This document shows, in pieces, positions 24,801-32,709 of a DNA stretch of 64,000 nt. The translations under genes were made by a program, and so were the position numbers. The notes under the pieces are model-generated. The model had not been told where the DNA came from, made no database searches, and worked only from the letters and a program-made list of their open reading frames with translations. Source of the stretch: Rhodococcus sp. 4CII (lineage in GTDB: Bacteria > Actinomycetota > Actinomycetes > Mycobacteriales > Mycobacteriaceae); the NCBI RefSeq assembly GCF_014256275.1, contig NZ_JACCFE010000002.1:3700001-3764000 (forward strand). Reading direction: 5' to 3'. Numbering within the stretch: the stretch's first letter is position 1; each line of letters opens with the position of its first letter.

Positions 24801-25964
24801 GCCGCGGCCACCGCGCCGGTCCGGCCCGCAGCGAAGAAGGCGGCGACGTTCACGCGGAAGTCGCCGTTGGTCACCCGGTTGACGAGGAACATTCCGCTCA
24901 GTGCGGCCGGATCGTCGAAGGACGTGCGGCAGTTCGGCTTCGAGGTGAGCGATCCGGAATTCACCTACGAGGCCGGCGACGCGCTCGGCGTCTGGCCCAC
25001 CAACAGCGACACCGTCGTCGACGAGTGGCTGAAGGTCACCCGATCGATCCCGGACACACCGGTCACGTTGCCCGACCTGCCGGAGATGACGTTGCGTGAG
25101 GCGCTGCGGACGAAGCTCGAGATCACCAAGGTGACCCCGGAGCTGCTGCGGTTCGTGCAGAGCCGCACCCATGACACCGAGTTGGCGCGGCTGCTGCGCC
25201 CGCAGAACAAGATCGCGCTCCAGCAATGGTTGTGGGGCCGGCAGTCGATGGATGTGCTGGCGGAGTACGGGGTCGAGGCCGACGCGGACGAGTGGCTGGG
25301 CGTCCTCAAGCGCCTCCAGCCGCGGTTGTACTCGATCTCGTCGAGCCCCAAGGTCGATCCGGGTGAGGTCCAGTTGACCGTCTCCGCGGTGCGCTACAAC
25401 CACGAGGGCAGGAACCGCTCCGGGGTGTGCTCGACGTTCCTCGCCGATCACTGCGACGACGCCGACGTGCCGATCTTCGTGCAGAAGTCGGCGCACTTCC
25501 GTCCCCCGCAGGTCGCCGACGCACCGATGATCATGGTCGGTCCCGGCACCGGGATCGCGCCGTTCCGTGGATTCCTGCACGAGCGAAGGGAATTGGGTCA
25601 CACAGGCAAGAATTGGATGTTCTTCGGCGAGCAGCACGAAGCCACCGACTTCTACTACCGCGAGGAGATGGAAGCTATGCACCGCGACGGATTCCTCACG
25701 CACCTCGATGCAGCGTTCTCCCGGGACCAGCGGCAGAAGATCTACGTGCAGGACCGCATTCGCGAACACGGAGCCAAGCTGTGGGGCTGGATGCAGGAGG
25801 GTGCGTCCCTGTACGTGTGCGGCGACGCCAGCCGGATGGCCAAGGATGTCGACGAGACGGTTCGTGAAGTCGTCCGCACCCACGGGCGTCTGGACGAAGA
25901 AGACACCGAGTTGTACATGAAGCAACTCTCCGCGGACAAGCGTTACGTCCGGGACGTGTACTGA
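21831..25964 (+). CDS. Assimilatory nitrate reductase fused to a CysJ-like flavoprotein reductase
   Basis: 1377 residues from ATG 21831, with GAGGAG nine bases upstream. Residues about 10-690 are a NasA-type molybdopterin oxidoreductase: an N-terminal 4Fe-4S motif (CSYCGVGCGM and RLCTKG), a likely Mo-ligand cysteine in NSRLCMASAG, and a C-terminal molybdopterin-binding part (LNTGRLQHQWHTMTKTGK). A linker (about 710-840) leads to a flavodoxin domain (WASQTGNAEEFAAECAEHL, about 846-990). An FAD domain (RLYSISSSPKV) and an NADPH domain (MIMVGPGTGIAPFRGF, SLYVCGDASRMAKDVD) complete a sulfite-reductase-flavoprotein-like module. It should pass electrons from NADPH through FAD/FMN and Fe-S to Mo without a partner subunit. 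modABC follows directly. Confidence 0.92.
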   Translation: MQQQKAGTSTVKTACSYCGVGCGMVLEVGIDPETNARRVLGASGDKDHPTNFGRLCTKGATSAEMLVAGGRMETGYVRDERGEAPTAVDVGAAISETARRLKEQLDKHGPDALSFYVSGQMSIEAQYLITKLAKGFVGTNQIESNSRLCMASAGTGYKQSLGADGPPGSYQDFDKADVFFVIGANMADCHPILFLRMMDRIKAGAKLIVVDPRRNATADKAGLFMQIAPGTDLALLNGLLHLLVQNGHTDPEFIAEFTEGWEVMPEFLEEYTPEKVAEITGIPESDIRQAARWIGEADNWMSCWTMGLNQSTHGTWNTNAICNLHLATGAICRPGSGPFSLTGQPNAMGGREMGYMGPGLPGQRSVLAADDRAFIEGLWELPEGSIRTEVGTGTVDMFERMVAGDIKACWIICTNPVATVANRRTVIEGLEAADLVITQDVFLDTETNGYADILLPGALWAESDSVMINSERNLTLLQQAVDPVGQALPDWQIIARVACEMGYADGFTYESSEDVFEEIKRTWNPKTGYDLRGVSYDRLRETPVQWPSPPGNRTDRNPIRYVNDGVSQNLLSAPDGSLPRLAFATASGKAVFFPRPHMLPAEMPDDDYPLVLNTGRLQHQWHTMTKTGKVAKLNKLNSGPFVEINPADAQKLSISDGDKVEVASRRGRAVLPAVVSDRVLPGGCFAPFHWNDSFGEYLSINAVTNDAVDPTSFQPEFKVCAVSLTRVAPVSTAGESESGGALALAQGSPAAEMSRILGLDDSASPSFDEHERTYLAGLLAGLQSAELQGVPVLPRTAPISGSKRVWLDGLMAGLFSRADVPDGTVVPSGSPANAESVQQPVVVVWASQTGNAEEFAAECAEHLQAAGHGTRLVGMDDYDVASLADVRDLLIITSTFGDGDAPDNGSNFWSALSSDEAPKLSQTRYAVLAFGDSNYGDFCGHGKRIDARLEQLEAKRLIERVDCEPDYEDKARQWLSQVENLVRERATDGAAAATAPVRPAAKKAATFTRKSPLVTRLTRNIPLSAAGSSKDVRQFGFEVSDPEFTYEAGDALGVWPTNSDTVVDEWLKVTRSIPDTPVTLPDLPEMTLREALRTKLEITKVTPELLRFVQSRTHDTELARLLRPQNKIALQQWLWGRQSMDVLAEYGVEADADEWLGVLKRLQPRLYSISSSPKVDPGEVQLTVSAVRYNHEGRNRSGVCSTFLADHCDDADVPIFVQKSAHFRPPQVADAPMIMVGPGTGIAPFRGFLHERRELGHTGKNWMFFGEQHEATDFYYREEMEAMHRDGFLTHLDAAFSRDQRQKIYVQDRIREHGAKLWGWMQEGASLYVCGDASRMAKDVDETVREVVRTHGRLDEEDTELYMKQLSADKRYVRDVY

Positions 25965-26071
25965 TCCGCAGCTGCGGAGATCTACACTTGATCGGTCCGC
26001 AATTGCTGACCTAGTATGTCGGCTATGACGTATTTGCGGCTCCTTACGCCATTTCCGGCAAGGATTTCGGC

Positions 26072-26476
26072 GTGACGAGTATTCGGATACGCCAGGCCGC
26101 GGAACTGCTCGGCGTCAGCGACGACACGGTCCGGCGCTGGATCGACAACGGGAGTCTTGCCGCGGAGAAGGACGAGTCGGGCCGCAAGGTGATCGACGGT
26201 GTCGCGCTCGCGGATTTCGCGCGCGCCAACGCGGCCAAGTCCCCGGACCTGCTCGGGTCCGAATCCTCGGCGCGCAACCGGTTCACCGGCATCGTCACGT
26301 CGGTCGTGACGGACAAGGTGATGGCCCAGGTCGAGATGCAGTGCGGGCCCTTCCGCGTGGTGTCGCTCATGAGCAGTGAAGCCGTCCGCGACCTGGGGCT
26401 CGAGCCTGGGAAGGTCGCGGTAGCCGTCGTCAAGTCGACCACGGTGATCGTCGAAACACCTGGAGGAGATTCATGA
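26072..26476 (+). CDS. HTH (MerR/excisionase type) plus TOBE molybdate-binding regulator
   Basis: 134 residues from GTG 26072. Residues about 4-50 form an excisionase/MerR-like HTH (IRQAAELLGVSDDTVRRWID, then a wing). Residues about 68-130 form a single TOBE/Mop domain (NRFTGIVTSVVTDKVMAQVE, VVKSTTVIVE). Molybdate or molybdopterin binding by TOBE and DNA binding by the HTH suggest a compact molybdate-responsive regulator or a molybdate store. Its stop codon overlaps the modA ATG (26473), so it is translated with the transporter genes. Confidence 0.85.
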   Translation: MTSIRIRQAAELLGVSDDTVRRWIDNGSLAAEKDESGRKVIDGVALADFARANAAKSPDLLGSESSARNRFTGIVTSVVTDKVMAQVEMQCGPFRVVSLMSSEAVRDLGLEPGKVAVAVVKSTTVIVETPGGDS

Positions 26477-27282
26477 CGATGTCCTGGCGCAGGGGCACGA
26501 CCGGATTGGCGGCCGCCGCGCTCGGTCTCGCCCTGGTCACCGGTTGCGGATCCAACGACGACAACTCCGCATCCGGATCCGCGGAATCTCCGTCGGCGTC
26601 CGCCGACGGCGGCGACATCACCGTGTTCGCCGCGGCGTCGCTGAAGAACACCTTCACCGAACTCGGCGAGATGTACCAGACCGCGCACCCCGGATCCCAC
26701 GTGAAGTTCAGCTTCGCGGGGTCCTCCGACCTCGCCGCGCAACTCGACCAGGGTGCCACCGCCGACGTGTTCGCGTCGGCCGACACGAACAACATGACGA
26801 AAGTCGTCGACGCAGGACTGGTCGCGGGCAGCCCGGTGAACTTCGCGACCAACACGCTGACCATCGTGACGGCACCCGGAAACCCCAAGGGCATCACGTC
26901 CTTCGCGGATCTGACCCGTGAGGGGACGCTGGTCGTCACGTGCGCCCCGCAGGTTCCGTGCGGTTCCGCGACGCAGAAGGTCGAGACCGCGTCGGGCGTC
27001 GACCTCACCCCCGTCAGCGAGGAGTCGTCGGTCACCGACGTGCTGAACAAGGTGACGGCCGGGCAGGCCGACGCCGGACTGGTCTACGTCACCGACGCTT
27101 CCGGCGCAGGCGACAAGGTCACGGCCGTGGCCTTCCCGGAGGCCGCGCAGGCCGTGAACACCTATCCGATCGCCGCGCTGTCCGCCTCGAAGCAGCCGGA
27201 GGCGGCGCAGGGCTTCATCGACCTCGTCACCGGACCCGAGGGTCAGGCCGTGCTCGCGAAGGCCGGATTCGCCCAGCCGTGA
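26473..27282 (+). CDS. modA: Molybdate ABC transporter substrate-binding lipoprotein
   Basis: 269 residues. A lipoprotein signal (LGLALVTGC, Cys22) anchors it to the membrane. The mature protein begins with a serine-rich spacer, then ITVFAAASLKNTFTELGE, which is the family's ligand-binding start. GSSDLAAQLDQGATADVFASAD (quoted parts: AGSSDLAAQLDQG, ADVFASAD) and VTCAPQVPCGSATQK also match ModA. It binds periplasm-side molybdate and delivers it to ModB. It overlaps the HTH-TOBE gene upstream and modB downstream (GTGA). Confidence 0.95.
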   Translation: MTMSWRRGTTGLAAAALGLALVTGCGSNDDNSASGSAESPSASADGGDITVFAAASLKNTFTELGEMYQTAHPGSHVKFSFAGSSDLAAQLDQGATADVFASADTNNMTKVVDAGLVAGSPVNFATNTLTIVTAPGNPKGITSFADLTREGTLVVTCAPQVPCGSATQKVETASGVDLTPVSEESSVTDVLNKVTAGQADAGLVYVTDASGAGDKVTAVAFPEAAQAVNTYPIAALSASKQPEAAQGFIDLVTGPEGQAVLAKAGFAQP

Positions 27283-28085
27283 TCCGGGCGCCGCGTGTCA
27301 AGGTTCCCTCCGGCCTGCCGGGCTGGATCTTCGTGCCGGCAGCGGTGGGCGGCCTGTTCGTCGTCCTGCCGCTGTTCGCGATGCTTGCGAGTGTCGACTG
27401 GTCGCGCTTCTTCGCACTGGTCACGTCGGAATCCTCGCTCGCGGCACTGGAACTGAGTCTGCGTACCGCCGCGGCGAGCACGGCGCTGTGCATCCTGCTG
27501 GGTGTGCCGATGGCAGCAGTGCTGTCCCGCAGCAGTTTTCGTGGGCTCAACGTACTCCGTTCATTCGTGCTGCTGCCGTTGGTGCTCCCACCGGTGGTCG
27601 GGGGTATCGCCCTGCTCTACACCTTCGGCCGCCGGGGCCTCATCGGGCAGCACCTCGAGGTCGCGGACATCCACATCGCGTTCACCACCACGGCCGTGGT
27701 GCTCGCGCAGACGTTCGTCGCGCTGCCGTTCCTGGTGGTGAGTCTCGAAGGGTCGCTCCGGACCGCAGGCCGGCGGTACGAGCACGCCGCCGCGACCCTC
27801 GGCGCGAGCCCCACCACCGTCTTCCGCCGGGTGACGCTTCCGCTGGTGCTGCCGGGACTGGTGTCCGGGGCGGTGCTGGCGTTCGCCCGGGCGCTCGGCG
27901 AATTCGGGGCCACGCTGACGTTCGCGGGCAGCCTGCAGGGTGTCACGCGCACCTTGCCGCTCGAAATCTATTTGCAGCGCGAGACCGACGCAGATGCCGC
28001 CGTGGCGCTGTCGCTGGTGCTCGTCGTGGTCGCCGTGGTCATCGTGGTTGGGTCGCGGGGCTGGGCGTCGAGGGCCGCGCTGTGA
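27279..28085 (+). CDS. modB: Molybdate ABC transporter permease
   Basis: 268 residues from GTG 27279, overlapping the modA stop. About six membrane segments are visible. The permease EAA-like loop is in YEHAAATLGASPTTVFRRVT, and LGEFGATLTFAGSLQG is diagnostic of ModB/CysT permeases. It forms the channel of the ModABC importer. Much longer open frames exist in the same phase, but the overlap with modA and the start of the first membrane segment fix this start. Confidence 0.94.
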   Translation: MIRAPRVKVPSGLPGWIFVPAAVGGLFVVLPLFAMLASVDWSRFFALVTSESSLAALELSLRTAAASTALCILLGVPMAAVLSRSSFRGLNVLRSFVLLPLVLPPVVGGIALLYTFGRRGLIGQHLEVADIHIAFTTTAVVLAQTFVALPFLVVSLEGSLRTAGRRYEHAAATLGASPTTVFRRVTLPLVLPGLVSGAVLAFARALGEFGATLTFAGSLQGVTRTLPLEIYLQRETDADAAVALSLVLVVVAVVIVVGSRGWASRAAL

Positions 28086-29161
28086 CCGGCTTGAGTGTCG
28101 AAGTGAAAGTCGATGCACGTGGCGTCGAGGTGGGATTCGACCTCGCCGAGGGTGAGGTGCTGGCCGTCCTCGGACCCAACGGCGCCGGCAAGTCGACGGC
28201 GCTGTCGGTGGTCGCGGGCCTGGTGCGCCCCGACGCCGGACGGGTCGAACTGAATGGACGCGTACTCACCGACACCGCCCGCGGTGTCGCGCTGCCGCCG
28301 CACCGACGCGGTATCGCGCTGCTCGCGCAGCAGGCGCTGTTGTTTCCGCATCTGACGGTGGCCGCCAATGTGGCTTTCGCGCCGCGCAGCTCCGGCCGCG
28401 GGCGCCGGGAGTCGCGGGCGATCGCCGAGAAGTGGCTGGACGCGGTCGATGCGACGCAGTTCGCCGACCGTCGTCCGCACGAGTTGTCCGGGGGGCAGGC
28501 GCAGCGGGTCGCGGTCGCCCGCGCGCTCGCCGCGGAACCCCAGGCGCTCCTGCTCGACGAGCCCATGTCGGCGCTCGACGTGGCGGCGGCCCCCGCGCTG
28601 CGCGTGCTGCTCCGGCAGGTGCTGCGCGAGGGCGACCGGACCGCGGTCGTGGTCACCCACGACGTCCTCGACGCGCTGGCGCTGGCCGACCGGGTGATCG
28701 TCGTCGAAGGCGGCCGGGTGGTCGAATCCGGTTCGGTGCGAGAGGTGTTGACGCGTCCGCGCAGTGCGTTCGCCGCCCGGATCGCGGGTCTCAATCTGGT
28801 CCCCGTCTTCGGGGCACAGGACGGCTTCGAGACCGAGACCGGTATTCGAATGCACGGCCTGCCCGACCCTGATTTCGTGCCGGACGCCCCGGCGGTCGCT
28901 GTGTTCGCGCCGCACTCGGTGGCCGTACACCGCCGGTCCCCGGAAGGAAGTCCGCGCAACGTCTTCCGGGTGACTGTCTCGGAGATCGAGGTGCGCGGGC
29001 CGACCGTCCGGGTGCGCGCCGCCGAGGCGGGCGGCCGGCTGGAGCTGAGTGCGGACGTGACCGCGGCGTCCGTCGCCGAACTCGATCTGGTGCCGGGACT
29101 GGACGTGTTCTTCGTCGTCAAGGCCACCGAGGTCGCCCTCCATGCCGTGCGTACTTCTTGA
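28082..29161 (+). CDS. modC: Molybdate ABC transporter ATP-binding protein
   Basis: 359 residues from GTG 28082, overlapping the modB stop. Walker A is LGPNGAGKSTALS (about 31-43), the signature LSGGQAQRVAVARAL lies near 136-150, and Walker B is ALLLDEPMSALDVAAAP. A C-terminal TOBE domain (about 290-355, RNVFRVTVSEIEVRGPTVRV) fits ModC. It energises molybdate import, which supplies the cofactor for the adjacent nitrate reductase. Last gene of the operon, convergent with the DUF4185 gene. Confidence 0.95.
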   Translation: MTGLSVEVKVDARGVEVGFDLAEGEVLAVLGPNGAGKSTALSVVAGLVRPDAGRVELNGRVLTDTARGVALPPHRRGIALLAQQALLFPHLTVAANVAFAPRSSGRGRRESRAIAEKWLDAVDATQFADRRPHELSGGQAQRVAVARALAAEPQALLLDEPMSALDVAAAPALRVLLRQVLREGDRTAVVVTHDVLDALALADRVIVVEGGRVVESGSVREVLTRPRSAFAARIAGLNLVPVFGAQDGFETETGIRMHGLPDPDFVPDAPAVAVFAPHSVAVHRRSPEGSPRNVFRVTVSEIEVRGPTVRVRAAEAGGRLELSADVTAASVAELDLVPGLDVFFVVKATEVALHAVRTS

Positions 29162-29180
29162 CCCCGCGGTTAACAAGTAC

Positions 29181-30716
29181 TCACGGGTGCAGGGACGCGT
29201 GCATCAGGTAGACGTTGTAGCTGTCCCACTCCGAGATCGTGAAATACAGATCCTGGTCCGTCGACCACGGGTGGATGAAGCCGCCGTACGCCTTCGGGTA
29301 ATCGGCCGTGTCGACGAGCGTCGCCCCGTCGGACCACGCACCCTGCGGGCTCGACGACTGCCGCAGGATGATCGACCCGCCGACGGGCTCGAGGTAGCTC
29401 ATCTGCCACTTGTCCGCGGCCGCGTCGTAGCGGACCGACAATTCGCTGGCGACACCTCCGACGATGGGGGTCGCGAGGTTCCGGGACACGGGGGTCCACG
29501 TGCCGTCCGACCAGTACTGGTACGACGTGGTGTTGAGGACCTGGTCGACGGGTACCCGGGCCAGGCCGATGGTGCCGATCCGCCCGTTGGGGGTGCCGAA
29601 CATGTACACGTAGTCGCCGTGCGGCACCATGGCGGACACCTGGAATCGGGCGCCGAAGATGTTGTCCCACTTGGCGTGCTGATCCTTGACCCAGGTCTGC
29701 CCGTCGTCGTCGGAGTAGGCGATGCCCCCGTAGTTCGTGTACCACATGCCGGGAATCATGCTCCAGCGCTTCACCGACATGTAGCTGAGGTACTGGCGGT
29801 CACCGATCGCGAATCCCGACGTGGGGATGGTGGTGGTCTCGAAGTTGTTGATGTGCCGGCTGTCGATGATCTCGGCGGCGTGGCACGGGCTGTCCTGGAC
29901 CATGCTGTCGATGGTCATGCCGTCGGACAGGTCGGTATCGGTGCTCCGGCCGAGAACGTTGCTCCGCCAGTCCTCGCCGAACGCACCCGGCGGCGCCCAG
30001 TCCTTGCCGAACGTGTCGCCGAACGCGACCGCCACCTCGCCGGGTTTCGTCTCCCAGGTGATGCCGAGGTCGGTGCCGTCCACCTGCCAGCGCTTGTCGG
30101 TGCGGTTCTCGGAGCCACGTCCCGTCAGCTGCGACACCAGCCGGACGTCGCCGACCCCCGGCTTCTCCATCGACGCGGTGAGGAAACCACGTTCGGCTGG
30201 GTTGATCTCGACCGGGGGTGCCGGCTGCGGATCGGGTCCCGGACCGCCGGGGACGGGGATGGGAATGGTCTCGGGGCGCGGATCGATCGAGATCTTCGGG
30301 ATGGGCAGCGCTGCCGAACCGGACGAACCCGAAGATCCCGCGGAACCCGTGGATCCCGGCTCGGATTCCGGTTCGTCGACTTCGTCGGTGAGGTCCGGGC
30401 ACGGGTCGGCGCACGGGTCGGCGGGAAGGTCCTGGGCGACGCGGGTCTGTTCGACTCGGGGTCCGGGTACGGGGACGGGCACGAAGTCCGGGTACGGGAT
30501 CGGGATGCTCACCGTCGGCGGGACCGGTGGTAGCAGCGGGCCGCCCGGACTCGGCGGTTCCTTCGCCGGGTTGAATCCGGTCTCGCCGCAGGCGTTCACC
30601 GGCAGCCACGGAAGGGTTTCGGCCGCGGCGGGTGCGGCGCCGAAACCGATGGTCGCGGCCACGACAGCTGCGACGCACAGCGGCACTCCGGCCACAGACC
30701 ATGACTTTTCGACCAC
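29181..30716 (-). CDS. Secreted DUF4185-domain protein with Pro-rich spacer
   Basis: 511 residues from GTG 30716, which follows GGAGGGG; an ATG at 30731 is an alternative. The signal peptide (SVAGVPLCVAAVVAATIGFG, cleavage after AAPAAA) is followed by a Pro/Gly-rich spacer (about 40-190) with an acidic patch. The DUF4185 domain (about 200-510) contains WQVDGTDLGITWE, VAVAFGDTFGKDW and YMFGTPNGRIGTIGLARV; the fold resembles a five-bladed sialidase-like propeller. The domain's role in mycolic-acid bacteria is not settled; a surface carbohydrate-binding or hydrolase role is possible. Confidence 0.85.
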   Translation of the reverse strand: MVEKSWSVAGVPLCVAAVVAATIGFGAAPAAAETLPWLPVNACGETGFNPAKEPPSPGGPLLPPVPPTVSIPIPYPDFVPVPVPGPRVEQTRVAQDLPADPCADPCPDLTDEVDEPESEPGSTGSAGSSGSSGSAALPIPKISIDPRPETIPIPVPGGPGPDPQPAPPVEINPAERGFLTASMEKPGVGDVRLVSQLTGRGSENRTDKRWQVDGTDLGITWETKPGEVAVAFGDTFGKDWAPPGAFGEDWRSNVLGRSTDTDLSDGMTIDSMVQDSPCHAAEIIDSRHINNFETTTIPTSGFAIGDRQYLSYMSVKRWSMIPGMWYTNYGGIAYSDDDGQTWVKDQHAKWDNIFGARFQVSAMVPHGDYVYMFGTPNGRIGTIGLARVPVDQVLNTTSYQYWSDGTWTPVSRNLATPIVGGVASELSVRYDAAADKWQMSYLEPVGGSIILRQSSSPQGAWSDGATLVDTADYPKAYGGFIHPWSTDQDLYFTISEWDSYNVYLMHASLHP

Positions 30717-30981
30717 GGGACCCCTCCACATCGGTGGTCGGAGTAACGGTGGACCGACCTGCATGTTCGGGTTGAAGATAACACCGGGCGACGGTGGCGT
30801 CGGTGCACGAGCCCGGCCGGTCCGGTCACAGTGCGGTCTCACTGTCGCAGAACAGAACTTCCCCGGGCCGGTGTGGCCGATCGTGCTCCGCTCCGCCCGG
30901 GACCATTGACGCCGGGACCGAAGCGGGGCAAGGTGGGTTGGCAAATCAAACTAACCGAGTGTTCGACGAGGAGAATCCGCC

Positions 30982-31392
30982 ATGACCGATCTGACCCGGG
31001 AAGCGGCGAGCGCTTTCGTCGCCGCTGCCGGCCTGGAACTCGACGAGGTGTCGGGCACGAAGGTGGTCGGCCACATCGACCTGTCCGCAGACCACCACAC
31101 ACCGTGGGGCGTCGTCCACGGCGGCGTGTACACGACGGCGGTCGAATCCGCCGCGAGTATCGGGGCGAGCACGGCCGTCGCCGACCGCGGTCAGTTCGCG
31201 GTGGGAGTGCACAACGGCACCGACTTCCTCCGGGCGCGCACCGAGGGCCGGGTCGACGTGGTCGCGGTGCCCATCCAGCAGGGACGGGTGCAGCAACTGT
31301 GGTCGGTGGTGATCACTGCGGCCGACACCGGCAAAGAAGTGGCGCGCGGCCAGGTCCGACTGCAGAACGTTCCACTGCCGGATGCGAAATAA
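30982..31392 (+). CDS. PaaI-type hotdog-fold thioesterase
   Basis: 136 residues from ATG 30982. The hotdog motif HTPWGVVHGGVYTTAVESAAS (quoted in parts: HTPWGVVHGG, VYTTAVESAAS) carries the conserved HGG turn and catalytic Glu position of PaaI/YbgC acyl-CoA thioesterases. FLRARTEGRVDVVAV and VVITAADTGKEVARGQVRL complete the fold. It likely hydrolyses an acyl-CoA; the substrate is unknown. GAGGAG lies 9-14 bases upstream of the start. Confidence 0.88.
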   Translation: MTDLTREAASAFVAAAGLELDEVSGTKVVGHIDLSADHHTPWGVVHGGVYTTAVESAASIGASTAVADRGQFAVGVHNGTDFLRARTEGRVDVVAVPIQQGRVQQLWSVVITAADTGKEVARGQVRLQNVPLPDAK

Positions 31393-31400
31393 CGCGGTTC

Positions 31401-32699
31401 TCAGGCGGGTCGGCGTCGGGAGTTGAGCAGGACGCCGGCCAGCCCGACGCCGTAGGCTGCGCCGCCGATGAGCACCAACCCGAGTGATCGTCCGTCCGGG
31501 GCGACGACGAGGGACGCCGCGGCGATCGACGCGATGAAGGCCACGTTGAACACGGTGTCCTGCAGCGCGAACACCTGACCCCGGCGGTCGTCCTCGATCT
31601 CGATCTGCATCGCGGCGTCGCCGCTCAGTTTGATGGACTGCCCGGCGAATCCGAGAAGCAGCGCGCCGCACAGCAGCGACAGCTGGGTGAGTGTGGCGAC
31701 GAGCGTGCACTGCACGACGAGCGCGAGGACCAGACCACCGATGATGGTGCGGGACCGTCCGATCCGCGGGATCAGGAACGGTGTCGAGATCGCGGCGAGC
31801 AGCATGCCTGCGGCGGTGGCGCCGATGGCGACGCCGAAGCCGGCGAGACCGCCGGGCAGGGCGCTGACGGTGGCGGTGTCGCGGAGCACCAGAACCATGA
31901 TCAGCGTGTTGACGCCGAAAACGATGCGGTGCGTTCCGATCCCGATCATCGCGGTCGTGACACCAGGGGAATGCCACACCGCGACCGCCCCGTTCCGCAG
32001 TCCGGCGGCGACGGCGCGAACCGCCCCGTATCCGGGTTTCTCGTCGGCGTGCGGGCCGAGGAGTCGATGGTGGAATCGCGAGGCCGCGAATGCCGCGACC
32101 GCGGAACCGCCGGCGGCAGCGGCCACGGCGATTCCGGAACCGCGGTCGCCGGCTCCGATGAAGGAGATGATCGCGACGGACGTCGCCGCCCCGAGGGCGG
32201 CGACGACGGATCCCGTGGTGGCGAGCACCGAATTGGTGGCCACGAGCCAGGATCGGTGCACCACCCGCGGTAGGGCGGCCGAGACCCCCGCGAGAACGAA
32301 ACGGCTCACGCCGATGGCGGCGAGGGCGAGCAGGAGGAGCGCCGACTCACCGGTCCCGGTCGCGAGCAGCACGGCGGTCACCAGAATGAGCAGTCCGCGC
32401 AGCACATTCGCCCACAGCAGCACGGCGCGGCGATCCCAGCGGTCGAGGAGTGCGCCGGCGTACGGGCCGATCACCGAATACGGGAGCAGCAGTACCGCGA
32501 AACCGGCGGCGATCGCGAGGGGATCCGTCTCCCGTTCCGGGTTGAACAGGATCGCGCCGCCGAGCGCCGCCTGGAACATGCCGTCGCCCAGCTGGCTGGC
32601 TAACCGGACCGTCGCGAGACGGGCCAGCCCGGGTGACCGCCGGAGCGTGTAGGCCGTTCTGCGCCACGCCTCGCGCCGGTCCCCGAGCTGCTTCGCCAT
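31401..32699 (-). CDS. MFS transporter
   Basis: 432 residues with about 12 hydrophobic segments. Family features include the N-terminal RLASQLGDGMFQAALGGA and the loop AGALLDRWDRRAVLLWANV, a variant of the MFS loop 2-3 motif. It resembles drug or lipid-linked exporters of the MFS_3 type. The start lies 10 bases after the epimerase stop on the same strand, so the two form an operon facing a divergent TetR gene. The substrate is probably the inducer sensed by that TetR. Confidence 0.87.
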   Translation of the reverse strand: MAKQLGDRREAWRRTAYTLRRSPGLARLATVRLASQLGDGMFQAALGGAILFNPERETDPLAIAAGFAVLLLPYSVIGPYAGALLDRWDRRAVLLWANVLRGLLILVTAVLLATGTGESALLLLALAAIGVSRFVLAGVSAALPRVVHRSWLVATNSVLATTGSVVAALGAATSVAIISFIGAGDRGSGIAVAAAAGGSAVAAFAASRFHHRLLGPHADEKPGYGAVRAVAAGLRNGAVAVWHSPGVTTAMIGIGTHRIVFGVNTLIMVLVLRDTATVSALPGGLAGFGVAIGATAAGMLLAAISTPFLIPRIGRSRTIIGGLVLALVVQCTLVATLTQLSLLCGALLLGFAGQSIKLSGDAAMQIEIEDDRRGQVFALQDTVFNVAFIASIAAASLVVAPDGRSLGLVLIGGAAYGVGLAGVLLNSRRRPA

Positions 32700-32709
32700 T
32701 CACAGGACC

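Noticed and set aside
26940..27278. N-terminal extension of modB in the same open frame
   Set aside because: It lies wholly within modA in another frame and reads as Arg-rich shadow; GTG 27279 overlapping the modA stop is the sensible start.
27488..28081. N-terminal extension of modC in the same open frame
   Set aside because: It overlaps modB throughout and lacks ABC character before GTG 28082.
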